NCBI GenBank assembly: GCA_029204225.1
Contig: MU831833.1
Location: 37,981 to 101,980 of the forward strand
Direction of reading: 5' to 3'
From: Diphasiastrum complanatum
Lineage: Eukaryota; Streptophyta; Lycopodiopsida; Lycopodiales; Lycopodiaceae
Length of the DNA stretch: 64,000 nucleotides
Part shown: positions 11,111 to 27,479 of the stretch, in pieces
How the letters are laid out: every line of letters starts with the position of its first letter
Numbering within the stretch: the stretch's first letter is position 1
Notes under the pieces: generated by a model
Seen by the model: only the letters and a program-made list of their open reading frames with translations
The model's database searches: none
Told to the model about the DNA's origin: nothing
Translations under genes and position numbers: made by a program

Positions 11111-12190
11111 ATGCTAGTGGAATCCGTTGGGGTCAGCATGTTTTGTTTGGAACCAAACTAGATCACCATAGAATCTATTAGGTTAAAAGGAGATTTCACA
11201 CACAAGGGGCCCAATAGTGAATATTGATGATGAGTCACACTTATCCCCCTTCATAGCCTCAATTTTTTCATCTTTCTCCATCTAGATTTCATCTACAAAT
11301 GTGCATAGTGGACCTTCATTCCCTCTCCTCCTTCATGTAACAACCTGCATGACGTTCTCCTACCTTAAAAATTTGAATCCGAACAACTCCTAAAAAGTAG
11401 GTGCCCTACAGAGGGATGTCGAGGGGTAGTGCATGGCATGTTCACCTTACTCCAATTCGGTGAGCATTTTTTATGCCAACTCATTAGGAGTCCAACTTTC
11501 CTATGTGAAATGGGATAATGACCTTCGTATTTTTGGCCCTGTCTTGATCATTATAAAATTTGACGTGCTTGTGTGATCTATTTTTTTCATATTTTATTTA
11601 TTTAGAAGTTAACATTTTTTGAAATGGTTTCCACGTGTTTATTTTTAACTTAGAAAATAAGCTTCATTGCTTTTTTATCATTATTTTTTAAAATGCTTAA
11701 CGAATAGCCTCATGGGCTCGAGTTATCATGTCGCTCTCAGTGAGTGACAGCCACCACCTTCCATTGCATGTCCTCGTCGAGAGCCGCAAAGAACACGTTG
11801 CATATGCTGGGGATTTGACAGGTGGATCAACCTTCAATTCATGTTGCAACAAAATGGAGCTACAGAGAATCCTCGGTGTATGAAACTGAGTCTATTGATT
11901 CAGTAATCAGACCGACTTTGAAGTCTTCGAAGTCTGTCCTACTGATCACAGCTTCGAAGTCGCTGGATCGACTAACTCGATTCCCTAGCCATGCACAAAT
12001 TACCTTGATTACAGAGTCTTGGCTTTGCGGAAGCGTTGTATCAAAAATGAAGTGATTAGAGCAAGAAAATTGAGAAGTGCTATCAATCATATAAAACGAT
12101 ATGGAACAATGAATCTGCAAGTATGAATCAATTCAAACATGCAATCACCTTACACAAACTAAATTCAGAAGGCAGCAATAGGTTCAACAA
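11111..12190. other. Unassigned, possible copia 5' LTR and leader
   Basis: No gene is seen. From about 11820 the sequence is rich in TCGAAGTC/GTCGAC-like words, also seen in the LTR at 14391-14935. It may therefore be the remains of the 5' LTR and leader of the copia element that follows. The stretch 11111-11820 shows nothing recognisable. Confidence 0.3.
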
Positions 12191-12210
12191 TCGAAGACTC
12201 TGATGTTGTT

Positions 12211-12990
12211 ATGATCTTATTGTCAAGCTTACCATCTTCTTATGAAAACTGGGTGATGATGGTTTCCAGACACTCAGACATCACATTATCCGGAGTCATA
12301 ACTATGTTGCTGCAGGAGGAAACAAGAAGAGGTGGAACATCTTCGTCCTCCATCAACGACTCACAAGCATTATTCTCCAAGAAGGGCTCAAGAAAGCAAC
12401 CGAAAAATAAAGCTATTCAACAAAATGACAGCAATCAAAAGCAGTCACAAAAGTCCCAAAATCAGCCACCTGCTCAAAACAACAAGAAAAGACTCTTCTA
12501 TAGGTACTACAAGAGACCAAATCATGAGATCCAAGATTGTCGAATTAACAACGGCAAGAAGAAGAAGAAGCAGCCGGATCAACAATCTCATGCAGCCGAC
12601 ACCAAGCAGAAGATCGAAAATGATGAAGAGCAGGAAGTCTTCATGGTGAGCCATCGCCATGTCGAACAGTTAGAGGAGTGGTTCCTCGATTCTAGAGCTA
12701 CACAACACATGACAAGCCATCAAGAATGGTTCATCGACTATTCACCCTACAACACAAAGAAATTTTTTCACCTTGGAGACAACAATTCCCACATAATTGA
12801 AGGTGAAGGTATTGTTAGGATAAATTTTCAGAATGGAATGTCGAAGCTTATACCAAATGTATTGTAAATCTCAAATATGACAACAAATTTACTGTCAGTT
12901 AGTTGAATCACATATTTAGGACATAGGGTAGAGTTTATGACAGATTCCTGTCAAATTCTTGATAAGAGCAGAAGAGTTCTTGCACTCGGA
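12211..12990 (+). pseudogene. Copia gag-protease fragment with mutated zinc knuckle and active site
   Basis: The plus-strand frame starts within gag (LLSSLPSSYENWVMMVS) and runs through a Lys/Gln-rich spacer, a zinc knuckle and the protease start. The knuckle reads YRYYKRPNHEIQDC: the first two metal-binding Cys are both Tyr. The protease motif reads WFLDSRATQHMT, with the Gly of DSGA replaced by Arg. A TAA at about 12865 ends the frame and the sequence then decays. Both substitutions should abolish function. Confidence 0.8.
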
Positions 12991-13129
12991 AAGAGGCAAG
13001 GATATCTCTATAAGCTTAGTCATTATAATACTATAATTGATCGTGCTTTAAGATCAAATACAAAGCAGACGGGAGCATCGACAGAAGGAAAGCTCGACTT
13101 TTGGCAAGGGGATTTTCACAAATTCCCAA

Positions 13130-14340
13130 CATCGACTAATTTGAGACCTTCAGCCCAGTTGTCAAGCACACTTCTATTCGACTCCTACTTTCTTATGCTG
13201 CTGCAGGAAAGAGGTACATCAGATGGATGTACAAACTGCATTCCTCAATGGAGTTATCGAGGAAGACATCTATATGATCCAGTCAGAAGGCTACATCTTC
13301 AATGGTCGTGAAGACCATGTATGCAATCCACAAAAAGCTTTGTACAGTTTGAAACAATCTTCCAGAGCATGGTTTCATCGAATCAACACGTTCTTGATCG
13401 ATCATGGTTTTCAACGTAGCTCGGTAGTTTGTCATGTGTATTACAAAGTTGTCAATCAATTCTTTGTCATCATCACACTTTATGTGGATGATACGTTGCT
13501 ATTTGGCAACAATATTGCTCTGATGAAGCTCACTATTGTCTCGCAGTCGAAGACTTCTCTATATCACCCAGCAAAAGTACTTTTATAACTTGCTGATGAA
13601 GGTCAATTTTATGAATTGCAAGCCTGTACATAATCCCATGGATCCACGTCTTAGATTATCCAAGGAACAGTGCTCTCAGACCAATGAGGAGAAGGCCGAA
13701 ATGAAGGGGTATCCATATTAGTCTATTATCGGATCTCTGATGTATGCAATGATCTCGACTAGGCCAGATCTTGCATAAGCCATCAGTTCCTTGAGTCAGT
13801 ACATGATCCATTGGAAAGCTCTTTCAAAGTAATCAGATATGTACGAGCTACAATGGACCTCTGCATTTGATATGGTGATGGAGATCCATCTGATATCCAA
13901 CTCTTCATGGATATACAGATGCAAATTGGACAGGTGATATCGACACCAGAAAATCAACTTATGGATATGCTTTTTTGCTCAACAACGGTCTGATATCTTG
14001 GAATAGTTGTAAGCATACCTCCATAATGTCTTTGACAGAGTCAGGGTACATTGTAGTCTCTCAAGCTACCAAAGAGACAATCTAATTGAGGAATTTATTA
14101 TCTGATATTGGTCTCAGACAATCTGCTCCAACAATGATCCAGTGCGACAATCAGAGTGCAATTGCATTGTCAATTAATTCTAGATTTCATTCTAGGAGCA
14201 AGCACATCGAGATTAGATATCACTATACAAGGAGCATGATATTCAACAAGGAAGTGAACCTAAAATTTTGCAGAACTCAATACATGGCAGCTGACATATT
14301 TACAAAGGGATTGAATCAGGAAGCACAACAATTTTTGTGC
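13130..14340 (+). pseudogene. Copia reverse transcriptase and RNase H, broken
   Basis: Integrase is missing: the gag-protease part joins almost directly to RT near 13130. RT motifs visible are HQMDVQTAFLNGVIEEDIYM, a decayed ALYSLKQSSRAWF and LYVDDTLLFGN (catalytic box intact). After a shift near 13540 come NCKPVHNPMDPRL and RNase H (DANWTGDIDTRKSTYGY; IQCDNQSAIALS; ADIFTKGL). There are several frameshifts and at least two stops (about 13720 and 14083). It belongs to the same element as 12211-12990. Confidence 0.8.
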
Positions 14341-14380
14341 TATTTTAAATTTGAGAATCAAGGCATTCAAGAATCCAGAT

Positions 14381-14935
14381 TAAGTGGGGGTGTTGGATTT
14401 CTATCCTCTCCATCCTTATTTCCTGCTAATCTAGATTCATTTGTTAGCTGTTGTAAATATTGGAACAGTCGCGACATCTGCAGAAATACAAGCAAAGTTG
14501 ATGACAATCTACATCAACATGTCCAAAGTTTCAAGTTACATGACGTCCATGTCATCGACTTGGCCGAAGTCATCGACATCCTCAACGTCTCCAACCTATC
14601 CAACGTCTGCGTCCTCGACTTCCACGTCATCGACCGATGTCTTGCAGCTTGTCCGCGATTTCTAACTTGTACAAAGTCATCGACGTGTCCAACATCTCTA
14701 ACTAAATTAGATGTCGATTGAAAGCGACGTGCAACAGCAAGTAGTGCCTTAATCCTAATTTGCAAAGTTAATCATCCTTCTAATCAGTTAGCCATGTGTA
14801 CATATTCATCTAAGATCAATGAATCAGTAGATCAGTAACTTCATTCAGAGCGCAATTGTATCGTTGACTTTCTAGGTTAATTTCTTCAACTACATCCTCT
14901 TATTGCATATTGATCATGGAGATTAATATAGTGCA
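14381..14935 (+). repeat. Polypurine tract and 3' LTR of the 12-14 kb copia element
   Basis: TAAGTGGGGG (14381-14390) is followed by TGTTGGATTT at 14391, the expected polypurine tract and LTR start, immediately downstream of RNase H. The LTR contains a run of ATCGAC/ACGTC-like words (14530-14640). Its right end is not clear; 14935 is an estimate. Confidence 0.6.
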
Positions 14936-15109
14936 TTGCTAGAAACGCTTACTACTTATTAAAGGAAGTGTCAGACAAAGTCAATCGGATACTCAATTAT
15001 AGTTTCGAGTACGTGGTTGCATCCACTATTGTTTTGTGCTCATGATTCTTCTGATGTAAATGCAAATTATTGAATTGATCATACAATTTTATTCCATTCA
15101 GTATCATGT

Positions 15110-15800
15110 CACAATTCAATGAGCGTGTAGATCTCAAAATGGGTAAAAGAATCAAAGCACTAAGGTCAACAATGGGGGATAATACATCTCAACCGAATTC
15201 AAGGAGTATTGCCTTAGCAAAGGCATTGAGCAACAATTAATTACTTCTTATTCACCTCCGTCGAATGGACTTACTAAGAGAAAGAATCAAACCTTAGTCA
15301 AAGTGGCTAAATGTATACTCGCTCACGTGACACTGCCTAAATTCTTCGGCTGAAGCTGTTTCCACTGCAACTTATATTCATAACAGGTGTTCTGCTAAAG
15401 GGCTTTCAAACAAAACACCTTATGAAATTTGGACAAACTGTAGACTTTCATTATCGAACCTTAGAGTTTTTGAATGTATTGCCTATGCGTAGATACTGCA
15501 TGAGATCAAGAAGAAGCTAGACGCTCACAATATCAAATCCATTTTCATTGGTTATATGATCTTAAATAAAGTTTATAAGTTGTATGATCTTGTTGAATTA
15601 AAGATATTCACCAGTCAAGATATCGTCTTTATCAAAAATCAGTTTATCAACCTCAAAGACAAGGACAAAGCTCAATCAATTGAAGTATTGAACACGTCTG
15701 TTTTCAACTCGACTATTTATATTGAAGGTATGAATGCATACAGACAACTAATCAACAACAAATCAAAAGAAGATGTTACAACTTAACAACAACAAAACCA
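15110..15800 (+). pseudogene. Copia integrase fragment
   Basis: The plus strand reads MGKRIKALRSTMGDN, then a shifted CLSKGIEQQLI-like part, VSTATYIHNRCSAKGLSNKTPYE, FECIAYA, KKLDAHNIKSIFIGY and LYDLVELKIFTSQDIVFI. This is the C-terminal half of the integrase core and the region after it. It is interrupted by stops, and no gag or protease precedes it. It resembles the integrase pieces at 1-512 and 19620-20326. Confidence 0.75.
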
Positions 15801-16289
15801 AAAAAATGCTTATCAGCCTCATTCGTCTCCCAAAAGATTCGACAAGAGATCACATACCACCTAACAAATACGTTGATGAATCTACTTGTTATCTCATTTG
15901 AGATCCAATTATTGTCGAAGAAGCACTCTTCTCATGTCGACGATCTGATTTGTTTGAGATTAAGGAAGTTTGATTTTAATCATAATAGAATTTGTTTTAG
16001 AATGTCAAATACGAATATGATATGTTCTCAGGCTGAAAATCTGATTTTTACAAGATTAAGAGAATATGATCTCTATCAATGTTTGTAGGTTCATGACCTA
16101 CAATCTGAAACATATTATTGTTTTTACAATCTGACACGCAATCATTAAGAATGATAATGTTCTACCATATATAGAGAGTATTCATCTCTCATCAAATACC
16201 AGACTTGGACCATTGTCAAATTATTTGCCCGTAGAAATGTAGTTGATTGTAATAGATATTCAAGATCAACTACTAGGCAAATGGAAGTA
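15801..16289. pseudogene. Decayed copia integrase-RT linker region
   Basis: Sequence between the integrase fragment and the RT fragment of the same copy. Only short open frames remain, AT-rich, without conserved motifs. By position it should be the linker and RT start. Confidence 0.35.
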
Positions 16290-16965
16290 TCGATCGAAGA
16301 AAAGCTCAACTTATTGCATGAGGATTTTTCCAGATCTCAAATATCCTATATTGAGACTTTCATTCCAGTAGTAAAGCATTCTTCAATCAAACTTCTACTA
16401 TCGTATGCTACTGCAACGAATTTGGAGATACATCAGATGGATGTACAGACAGTGTATCTGAATGGAGTTATAAAAAAAAAATCTACATGATACATCCCAA
16501 AGGTTATCGAATCAATGACAAGGATAATCATGTACGTAAACTCCATAGAGCACTTTACGACTTGAAGCAACTTGCTAGAGTTTGGGTTTAGAGGATCAAC
16601 ACTTTCCTTATCGATCATGGTTATAACCCAAACACTTCAGACTCTAATGTCTACTTCAAGTATGTGCAACATTTATTTTATTATTATTACATTGTTTGTG
16701 GATGACACATTGCTATTCGACAACAATGTTGAATTAGTAAAAAGTGCAAAACAAATGTTATCCTTAGAATTTGGCATGACATATTTGGATGAAGCTCGCT
16801 TCTGTTTTGGTACTCTACTCCAAAGAGACAAAGAGCAAAGGCTAATTTACATCACTCAATAGAGACACATCTACAATATACTAATCATATATAGTCTGAT
16901 GAATTACAAGTTAGCTCAGCACCAATGGACCCAAGACTCAAATTGTCACAAGATGGAAAAAAGGA
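16290..16965 (+). pseudogene. Copia reverse transcriptase fragment
   Basis: The plus strand reads FIPVVKHSSIKLLLSYATA, then HQMDVQTVYLNGVIKKK, and after a stop GYRINDKDNHVRKLHRALY and INTFLIDHGYNPN. The catalytic box appears as a decayed LFVDDTLLFDN. SSAPMDPRLKLSQDGKK marks the end. Multiple stops and shifts occur, and RNase H is absent beyond 16970. Confidence 0.75.
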
Positions 16966-16969
16966 ATGA

Positions 16970-17759
16970 GATGAGTCTTGTGTGGATTTGCATATCTGTC
17001 CATAATATAACCAATGCTCTTTGTACAATTCTCCACGGAATCATCATGGCTCATCTTTGAAAACTTTGTCACTGAGGTTGTGCGCTCATAGCTTCAATCT
17101 CTGATTGACTTGAGATTTCTTCAGTTTACGTAGGCCTATGGGATGTCGCTCGCTGATGACTTGTGTTTTTTTTTTTTTGTGGCCTCCGTAGATGATGGAA
17201 TGGATGATGTACAACAGCAGTAGTATGGGCGACCACTGCTCAATGTACATTTTTCAAATGAAGCATTGTTGTTGACGTTGGTAGGAACATCGGTCGTCTG
17301 CATCGATTTGCACATAGATTTTGCCCTTGATGTGACTTGAGAGCCCTTCACGGGTACAAGTTACCACTTTATTGATGATTTGATGGCCATGGTGGAGTCA
17401 CTACTCGCGGTGGAGTCTCTACTCGCGGTGGAGTCACTACTCTTTAGAATGGTGGTGTATGGGACGAGGGTACAATCGTTTTCTTGCTTTCTCTATGGCT
17501 TCCTACTAGTGCACGTCCAAGGCGTTTCCTACTGGAGGTGTCTAAGGCCTCTCCCAGCTAGAATAAGTAGTATTGGATTGCTTCGGTGGGATGGCTATGT
17601 ACAAGGATGGGTGGTGAGAACCATTAGATTAGAGGTATGCGTAGCCATTGTCATTGCACTGGCAAGGATTGATGCTAAATTGTAGAGTGAACAGAGTTAA
17701 GACGCCACACAGCTGGGATGGCCGATTGGCCGAATACGTTTGAGAGATGCTAGACAGCT
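16970..17759. other. Unassigned region with an 18-bp tandem repeat
   Basis: No gene is recognised. At 17392-17441 a unit GTGGAGTCACTACTCGCG is present almost three times in tandem. A plus-strand frame at 17380-17685 spans it but shows no known motif. A 15-base T run lies near 17166. Confidence 0.4.
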
Positions 17760-17834
17760 GGGCGAGTAGTATAGTGGTAAGTATTCCTGCCTGTCACTCA
17801 GGTGACCCGGGTTCGGTCCCTGACAACGACGCCA
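17760..17834 (+). tRNA. tRNA-Asp(GUC)-like sequence, probable pseudogene
   Basis: From TAGTATAGTGGTAAGTATT through the anticodon loop CTGTCAC (anticodon GTC at 17793-17795) and the T arm GGTTCGGTC to CAACGACG, this follows a plant tRNA-Asp. The first seven bases (GGGCGAG) cannot pair with the 3' acceptor strand CAACGAC. The anticodon stem and the T stem each carry one mismatch. A genomic CCA follows directly (17832-17834), which nuclear tRNA genes normally lack. So it is probably not functional. It may have arisen by reverse transcription of a primer tRNA, because an LTR-like TGTTGG end starts two bases later. Confidence 0.65.
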
Positions 17835-19423
17835 ATGTTGGATCTTCAGCATCCTCCGTCAACTATGGCTCCATCTAGTACTATGGCAGTCTCCCAACTA
17901 GTCTACACTATGGCTTCTCCAACTAGCTTGAGCAAGAGGATGGGAAGAGCATTATGAGTATAGGATGAGTATTATGAGGGTAAGATCCACTCTTCTCTCT
18001 TTTCTCTCCTTAGTTTCTAACAAATGACGACTTAACCTAAAAGATAAAACCCTAAACTAAATCTCATCCTCTAAGGCTTACCCTACTAGAGAATGGAGGG
18101 CCTAGATTAACTTAACATGTTGCCAGATGAATAATATACAATAAAATGTGAAGTAACATAGTCCATGAAACCACACAAGGGAGAACACTCAAAGAGAAAG
18201 ATAGGCATGTATTACAAATGAGGTTCTTCTCGAAAATGGACTCTTCCACTCCTATATATACTTGGAGTGGTGGTCACTTACAAAAAGGCATTATGGGACT
18301 AAATTAACTTTGAATCACATTGGTGTCATGAGACAAACCCCCAATAGGCCTTTGTGGCTAGCTTTTACATAACTTTAAATCACATATCTATGTGCAGTGC
18401 CCATGACAGTTCAAACTTATAACTAAATAACTTAAGCCAATACGGATAACGTAAAAGCCTAAACTTGATGAGCAAGTTCTACGTTTAAATCCTATCCTGC
18501 TTGTATTTCTAAAGATGTTCTTTAGGATGGCTAGAATATTCTTTGGAATATCAGCCTACACAGTCTGAAGAAAAGAATCGATGCATGAAAGCATCTACAA
18601 TATTTGTCTCATTAACTATTTACTAATTAGATTACGATAGTCATCTATATACAATTTACATCTATGCAGATGAGTGTACAAATAAGATGGCATGGAGCCG
18701 TTGTGCCGTCTGGAGGAGATCATAGCTGTTGTTGTCATTGTCCAAGTCATTGCATAGTACAAGAAGTGATTGTGAGAAGGCTTTGACTATTCGAAGTCGA
18801 GCTAGTCGCTGCCATGGCCAGTTAAGTTGGAGTAGTTGACAAGTCGATATGTCGGTTGAGTCGACAAGTCGGACTTCCCCGATAAGTCGGCCAACTCAAA
18901 AAAGTTGGGTGCCATTCTTGTCTTCATTAGTAGAGTATTTCTACAAATTGTGTTACAACTACCCCTCTTCCTGCTTTGTCTGGAGACATTGGTCCTTAGA
19001 CAATCGCAGGTCTGGATCCATTTGTGAGTGAGCTAATTTACAATTGATCATATTATATCTGATAAGAATATTGTGATGTACCTTTATTGAGTGATATAAA
19101 TCAACTGTTGTGCTGTGTGTCTATGGATTTAAATACCTAGACAATAGTGAGCTTCACCCAGGTCAGTTATGTCGAATTCGTAAGACAACATTTGTTTTAG
19201 CATCATTCACCTGATGGTACTGTTGCTGAAGGCAATAGGTGGTTTGACTAATGACCATGTTTGGTTATTGATCAAAGAGGAATACTCTTTGTCCCCATCA
19301 CTTCTCTCCATAGATCGGAGTCTTGTTGGCTAAGTGCCTCCTCGACATTAGTTGTTTTCTACATTAAAAGATAGATAGACTCAAGAATATACCTCGTGGG
19401 CTATGTGCGCACTCGGTTTAACC
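17835..19423. repeat. LTR-like and unassigned sequence beside the tRNA-like element
   Basis: TGTTGGATCTTC begins at about 17837, resembling the copia LTR start at 14391. Read on the minus strand, this end would be ...CCAACA followed by TTGGCGTCGTTGTC, the arrangement of an LTR and a tRNA-Asp primer-binding site. A TATATATA box lies at about 18254. The other LTR end and a partner are not found. 18780-18900 is rich in GTCGAC-like words; the rest shows nothing. Confidence 0.35.
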
Positions 19424-20326
19424 TTCTTGGAGGTAGCATCGGTTGATGATCCAATCCTTGGACTTGTTGTTGCTGAGTAACAACAACGTCTTCTTCTGAC
19501 TCATTGATAGAATTGTCATGCCGATGATAGACGTTGAAGGTTCGCAAGGAACTTTGCCTTTACCTTTGAAGTTGTTGAACTGATCCTCGATAAAAGTTGT
19601 ATCCATGTTGAATAAAACCTATTGGGTATCAGGTTCGTACAACTTGTATTGTTAGAGGAAGTATATCCGATCATGATGGTCTTGAGACCTTGGAAGTCAA
19701 ATTTCTTCCTTGTCTCCTTCGAGATCTACGCGTAGGCGATGCATCCGAACACTCGTAGGTTATTCAATGAAGGCCTAGATCATGTCCAAACCTCATGGGG
19801 TTTTTTGCCTGAGAGGGCCTTGGTCGAACATCCATTCTTGATGTAAGCTACCGTGGAAACAGCTTCAGCCTAGAAGTTCTTTGGCAAAGATGTGTGTGCC
19901 ATCCAACATGCATTTGGCTGACTCGACCATGGTACGATTCTTCCTCTCTGTTAAGCCGTTTGACTGAGGCGAATAGGGAGTGATAAGTTGTTGTTCAATG
20001 TCTTGGCTTTGGCAATACTCCTTGAATTCGATAGAGATATACTCTCCACCGTTGTCGGACCTCAAGGCTTTGATTTTCTTACCAGTTTCTTCCTCTGCAC
20101 GCTCCTTGAAGATTTTGAAGCAATTGAAAGCTTTTGATTTCTTCTTGATGAAGTACACCATTATTCTTTTGAAAAGTTCATCAATAAAAGTGATACAATA
20201 CTTTGCATCCTTCAGTGAAGAATTCTTGTTACGACCATATTCAGTTAAGGACATAGAATAGTCATAATATGGTAGACCGGCCCTCCAATGTTCAAGATTA
20301 TTGGTCACGCCGCGATTTAATTCCAT
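19424..20326 (-). pseudogene. Copia integrase, broken
   Basis: Minus strand. 20326-19865 is an open frame with the integrase core: YCITFIDELFKRIMVYF, KIKALRSDNGGEYISIEF (second catalytic Asp) and PYSPQSNGLTERKNRT (catalytic Glu). After a shift come AEAVSTVAYIKNGCSTK, GKKPHEVW, NNLRVFGCIAYA and KFDFQGLKTIMIGY, and then the start of the linker. It is the best preserved integrase of this family in the left half of the window. The RT is not present to its left. Confidence 0.8.
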
Positions 20327-20339
20327 GTCAAGGCCTATT

Positions 20340-20700
20340 TGTGACTAATAACCTTGAGAGGACCCATACACTCTAAGTGCATGTACGTGTGACAGATATA
20401 GGTAGGAGGATTGCATGAAGAGGTGTGACCTATTTATAGTTGACTTGCATGGAGATTGCATGGGTTCATGCACAAGAATCTACTCTCTATATAGTCAGGT
20501 TCGGATTCTCCCATCGACAACTTGGTTCAGGTTAATAGTTGTTCTCTTCTTTTCTTGCTTTCACATGGCATGGCTCGAAAACTAGATCCAGGATTGATCT
20601 ACGTTTGGTTGAGAGGTTTTGCTCCTACATGTCTCCTGTTGTGTTTTCCTATCCTTATCTTAGGGGTTTTTCCTAGTGGTCTTTAAATTGGTATCAGAGC
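20340..20700 (+). repeat. Probable copia 5' LTR with primer-binding site
   Basis: TGGTATCAGAGC at 20689-20700 is a perfect initiator tRNA-Met primer-binding site on the plus strand. The preceding 350 bp, from a possible TGTGACTAATA start at 20340, has a TATATAG box (about 20499) and pyrimidine-rich sequence, fitting an LTR. No recognisable gag follows and no partner LTR was seen, so it is a truncated element. Confidence 0.5.
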
Positions 20701-25884
<5,184 letters not shown>

Positions 25885-26615
25885 GGATGAATTAGAAACG
25901 TATGGATGTATTGTAAGGCATATAGGATTCGAAACAGCCGATATGGCTAGTCATATGTTGAGTGGCTCCAGAATCAAGAAACCAGAAGCTGTCGTCTGAT
26001 GCTTCTTGATGGCTTGTTATGAATGCAACGTGATCCACTTCTAGATTTGGCTGAGATGCTTCTATAGCTGCATTTGCCATCTGATTCGATTGTCCTTTGT
26101 TGCTATTCTTAGTTGTAAGATGCCGCAATCATGAATCTCGTGGTTGGTTCGTTTGCAGTATCTATAGAACAGCTTCTTCTTTGTTGGCAGCTTCGACTGC
26201 CCTTGACAATTTTGTGTCGGCTTCTGATTCAACTTATGTGGCTTTGAGCCTCTCTTCTTTTGCTTGTTCGAATTCTTCTTGGTGTATAAGACGTGAGAGT
26301 CGATAGTAGAGGAACTGGAAGGTTCGTTCCTTCTTGTCTCTTCTTGCAACGACATCGTAATGATTTGTGATAGAGTCAATTATGGGTGTGTGGTGATCAT
26401 CATCACCCAATTATCATACAATATTGGCAAGCTTGAGAGCAGTGTCATTACTGCGTCTTGATCGTCTATGACAAATCCGATAGCAGCCATTTGTTGTAAC
26501 AGGTTCTTGAACTAGTTGATGTGATTCTCTAGGGAATCACCATTTGTCATCTTGAGGGAGAAGAATTTTCTCTTGAGATGTAGCTTGAAAGCTACGTCAC
26601 ACACTATTCATTTGA
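25885..26615 (-). pseudogene. Copia gag-protease fragment
   Basis: Minus strand. The right end (26615-26400) encodes a decayed gag segment (SLENHIN, MAAIGF, VMTAL). It is followed by TLSQIITMSLQEETRR, a Lys-rich spacer, a zinc knuckle (FYRYCKRTNHEIHDC, first Cys changed to Tyr) and the protease start WFLDSGATQHMTSH with an intact DSGA. One frameshift separates the gag and protease frames. The fragment ends at about 25885, and no integrase or RT follows. It belongs to the same family as the gag at 2566-3475 and 12211-12990. Confidence 0.8.
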
Positions 26616-26639
26616 TTTGTAGATGCTACTTATTGAATA

Positions 26640-27107
26640 CAATCTTACAGTCTTATTGGAAGAAGGAAAGAGTAAAGGAGTGGCAAAAAGAAATGAAAGA
26701 TGCTAAAGGAGTTCGAAATGAAATGGCAAATTCTGCTACAAGCATAAACAAGATGACCAATCTGCATGTAGTTTTTGATTCCTTAGAAAAGTTGTCATGG
26801 CATCAAGTTGAAACTTCCAGTAAGCAAAGTGAAATAAAACTAGATAGTAAGAAACATGCTATGTATAAAGATAGTTTAGCTTTGGCTTCATCTGGTCCTA
26901 GATTTAAAAAGAGTGCGAAATGAAATGGTAGGCTTTGCTACATACATAGGCAAGATGATCAATCTGCAAGGAGTTTTTGATTGTTTGAAAAAGTTGTCAC
27001 AACATCGAGTTGATAGTTTTGTAAGCAAATTAAAACAAGGCAAGGTAGTAACAAAACATGCTATGGATAAAGAAAACTTAAGTTTTACTTACCTTGAAAG
27101 GGGATAA
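26640..27107 (+). repeat. About 200-bp tandem duplication with related open frames
   Basis: Two adjacent copies (about 26711-26911 and 26912-27107) share most bases. Translated on the plus strand they give VRNEMANSATSINKMTNLHVVFD and MRNEMVGFATYIGKMINLQGVFD, both followed by a similar Leu-Lys-rich helix-like stretch and KHAM. The peptide-level similarity suggests a duplicated coding piece, possibly a captured exon. I do not recognise the family. The sequence abuts the copia gag fragment on its left and is followed by an LTR from 27252. Confidence 0.5.
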
Positions 27108-27251
27108 CCCACCAACAACATGGAGCAAGCCTGCTCGTAGTGTTAAGATGAGGTTCCACATTTTTTGCCGGATTGAAGTTTCTTTTGGCTTTGTCAATGA
27201 TTAGAGAGGGTTTTCTTCTACACAATCAACACACTACTGAAGCAAGTTTCT

Positions 27252-27447
27252 GTTGGAGTTAATCTTCACTCCTACTCACCTAAATTCATTTTATGAGTAC
27301 TATATTCTCTTTCTACAACGACAATAGTCTTACTCGCATAAGTGTGCATACATCGACTTTGAAGAAGAGTAGGTTCAACTCGACATCACCGACTTGACAT
27401 AAGTCTATCAACATCTTGACTTCAACTCCATCAACATTGACTCAAAA

Positions 27448-27479
<32 letters not shown>

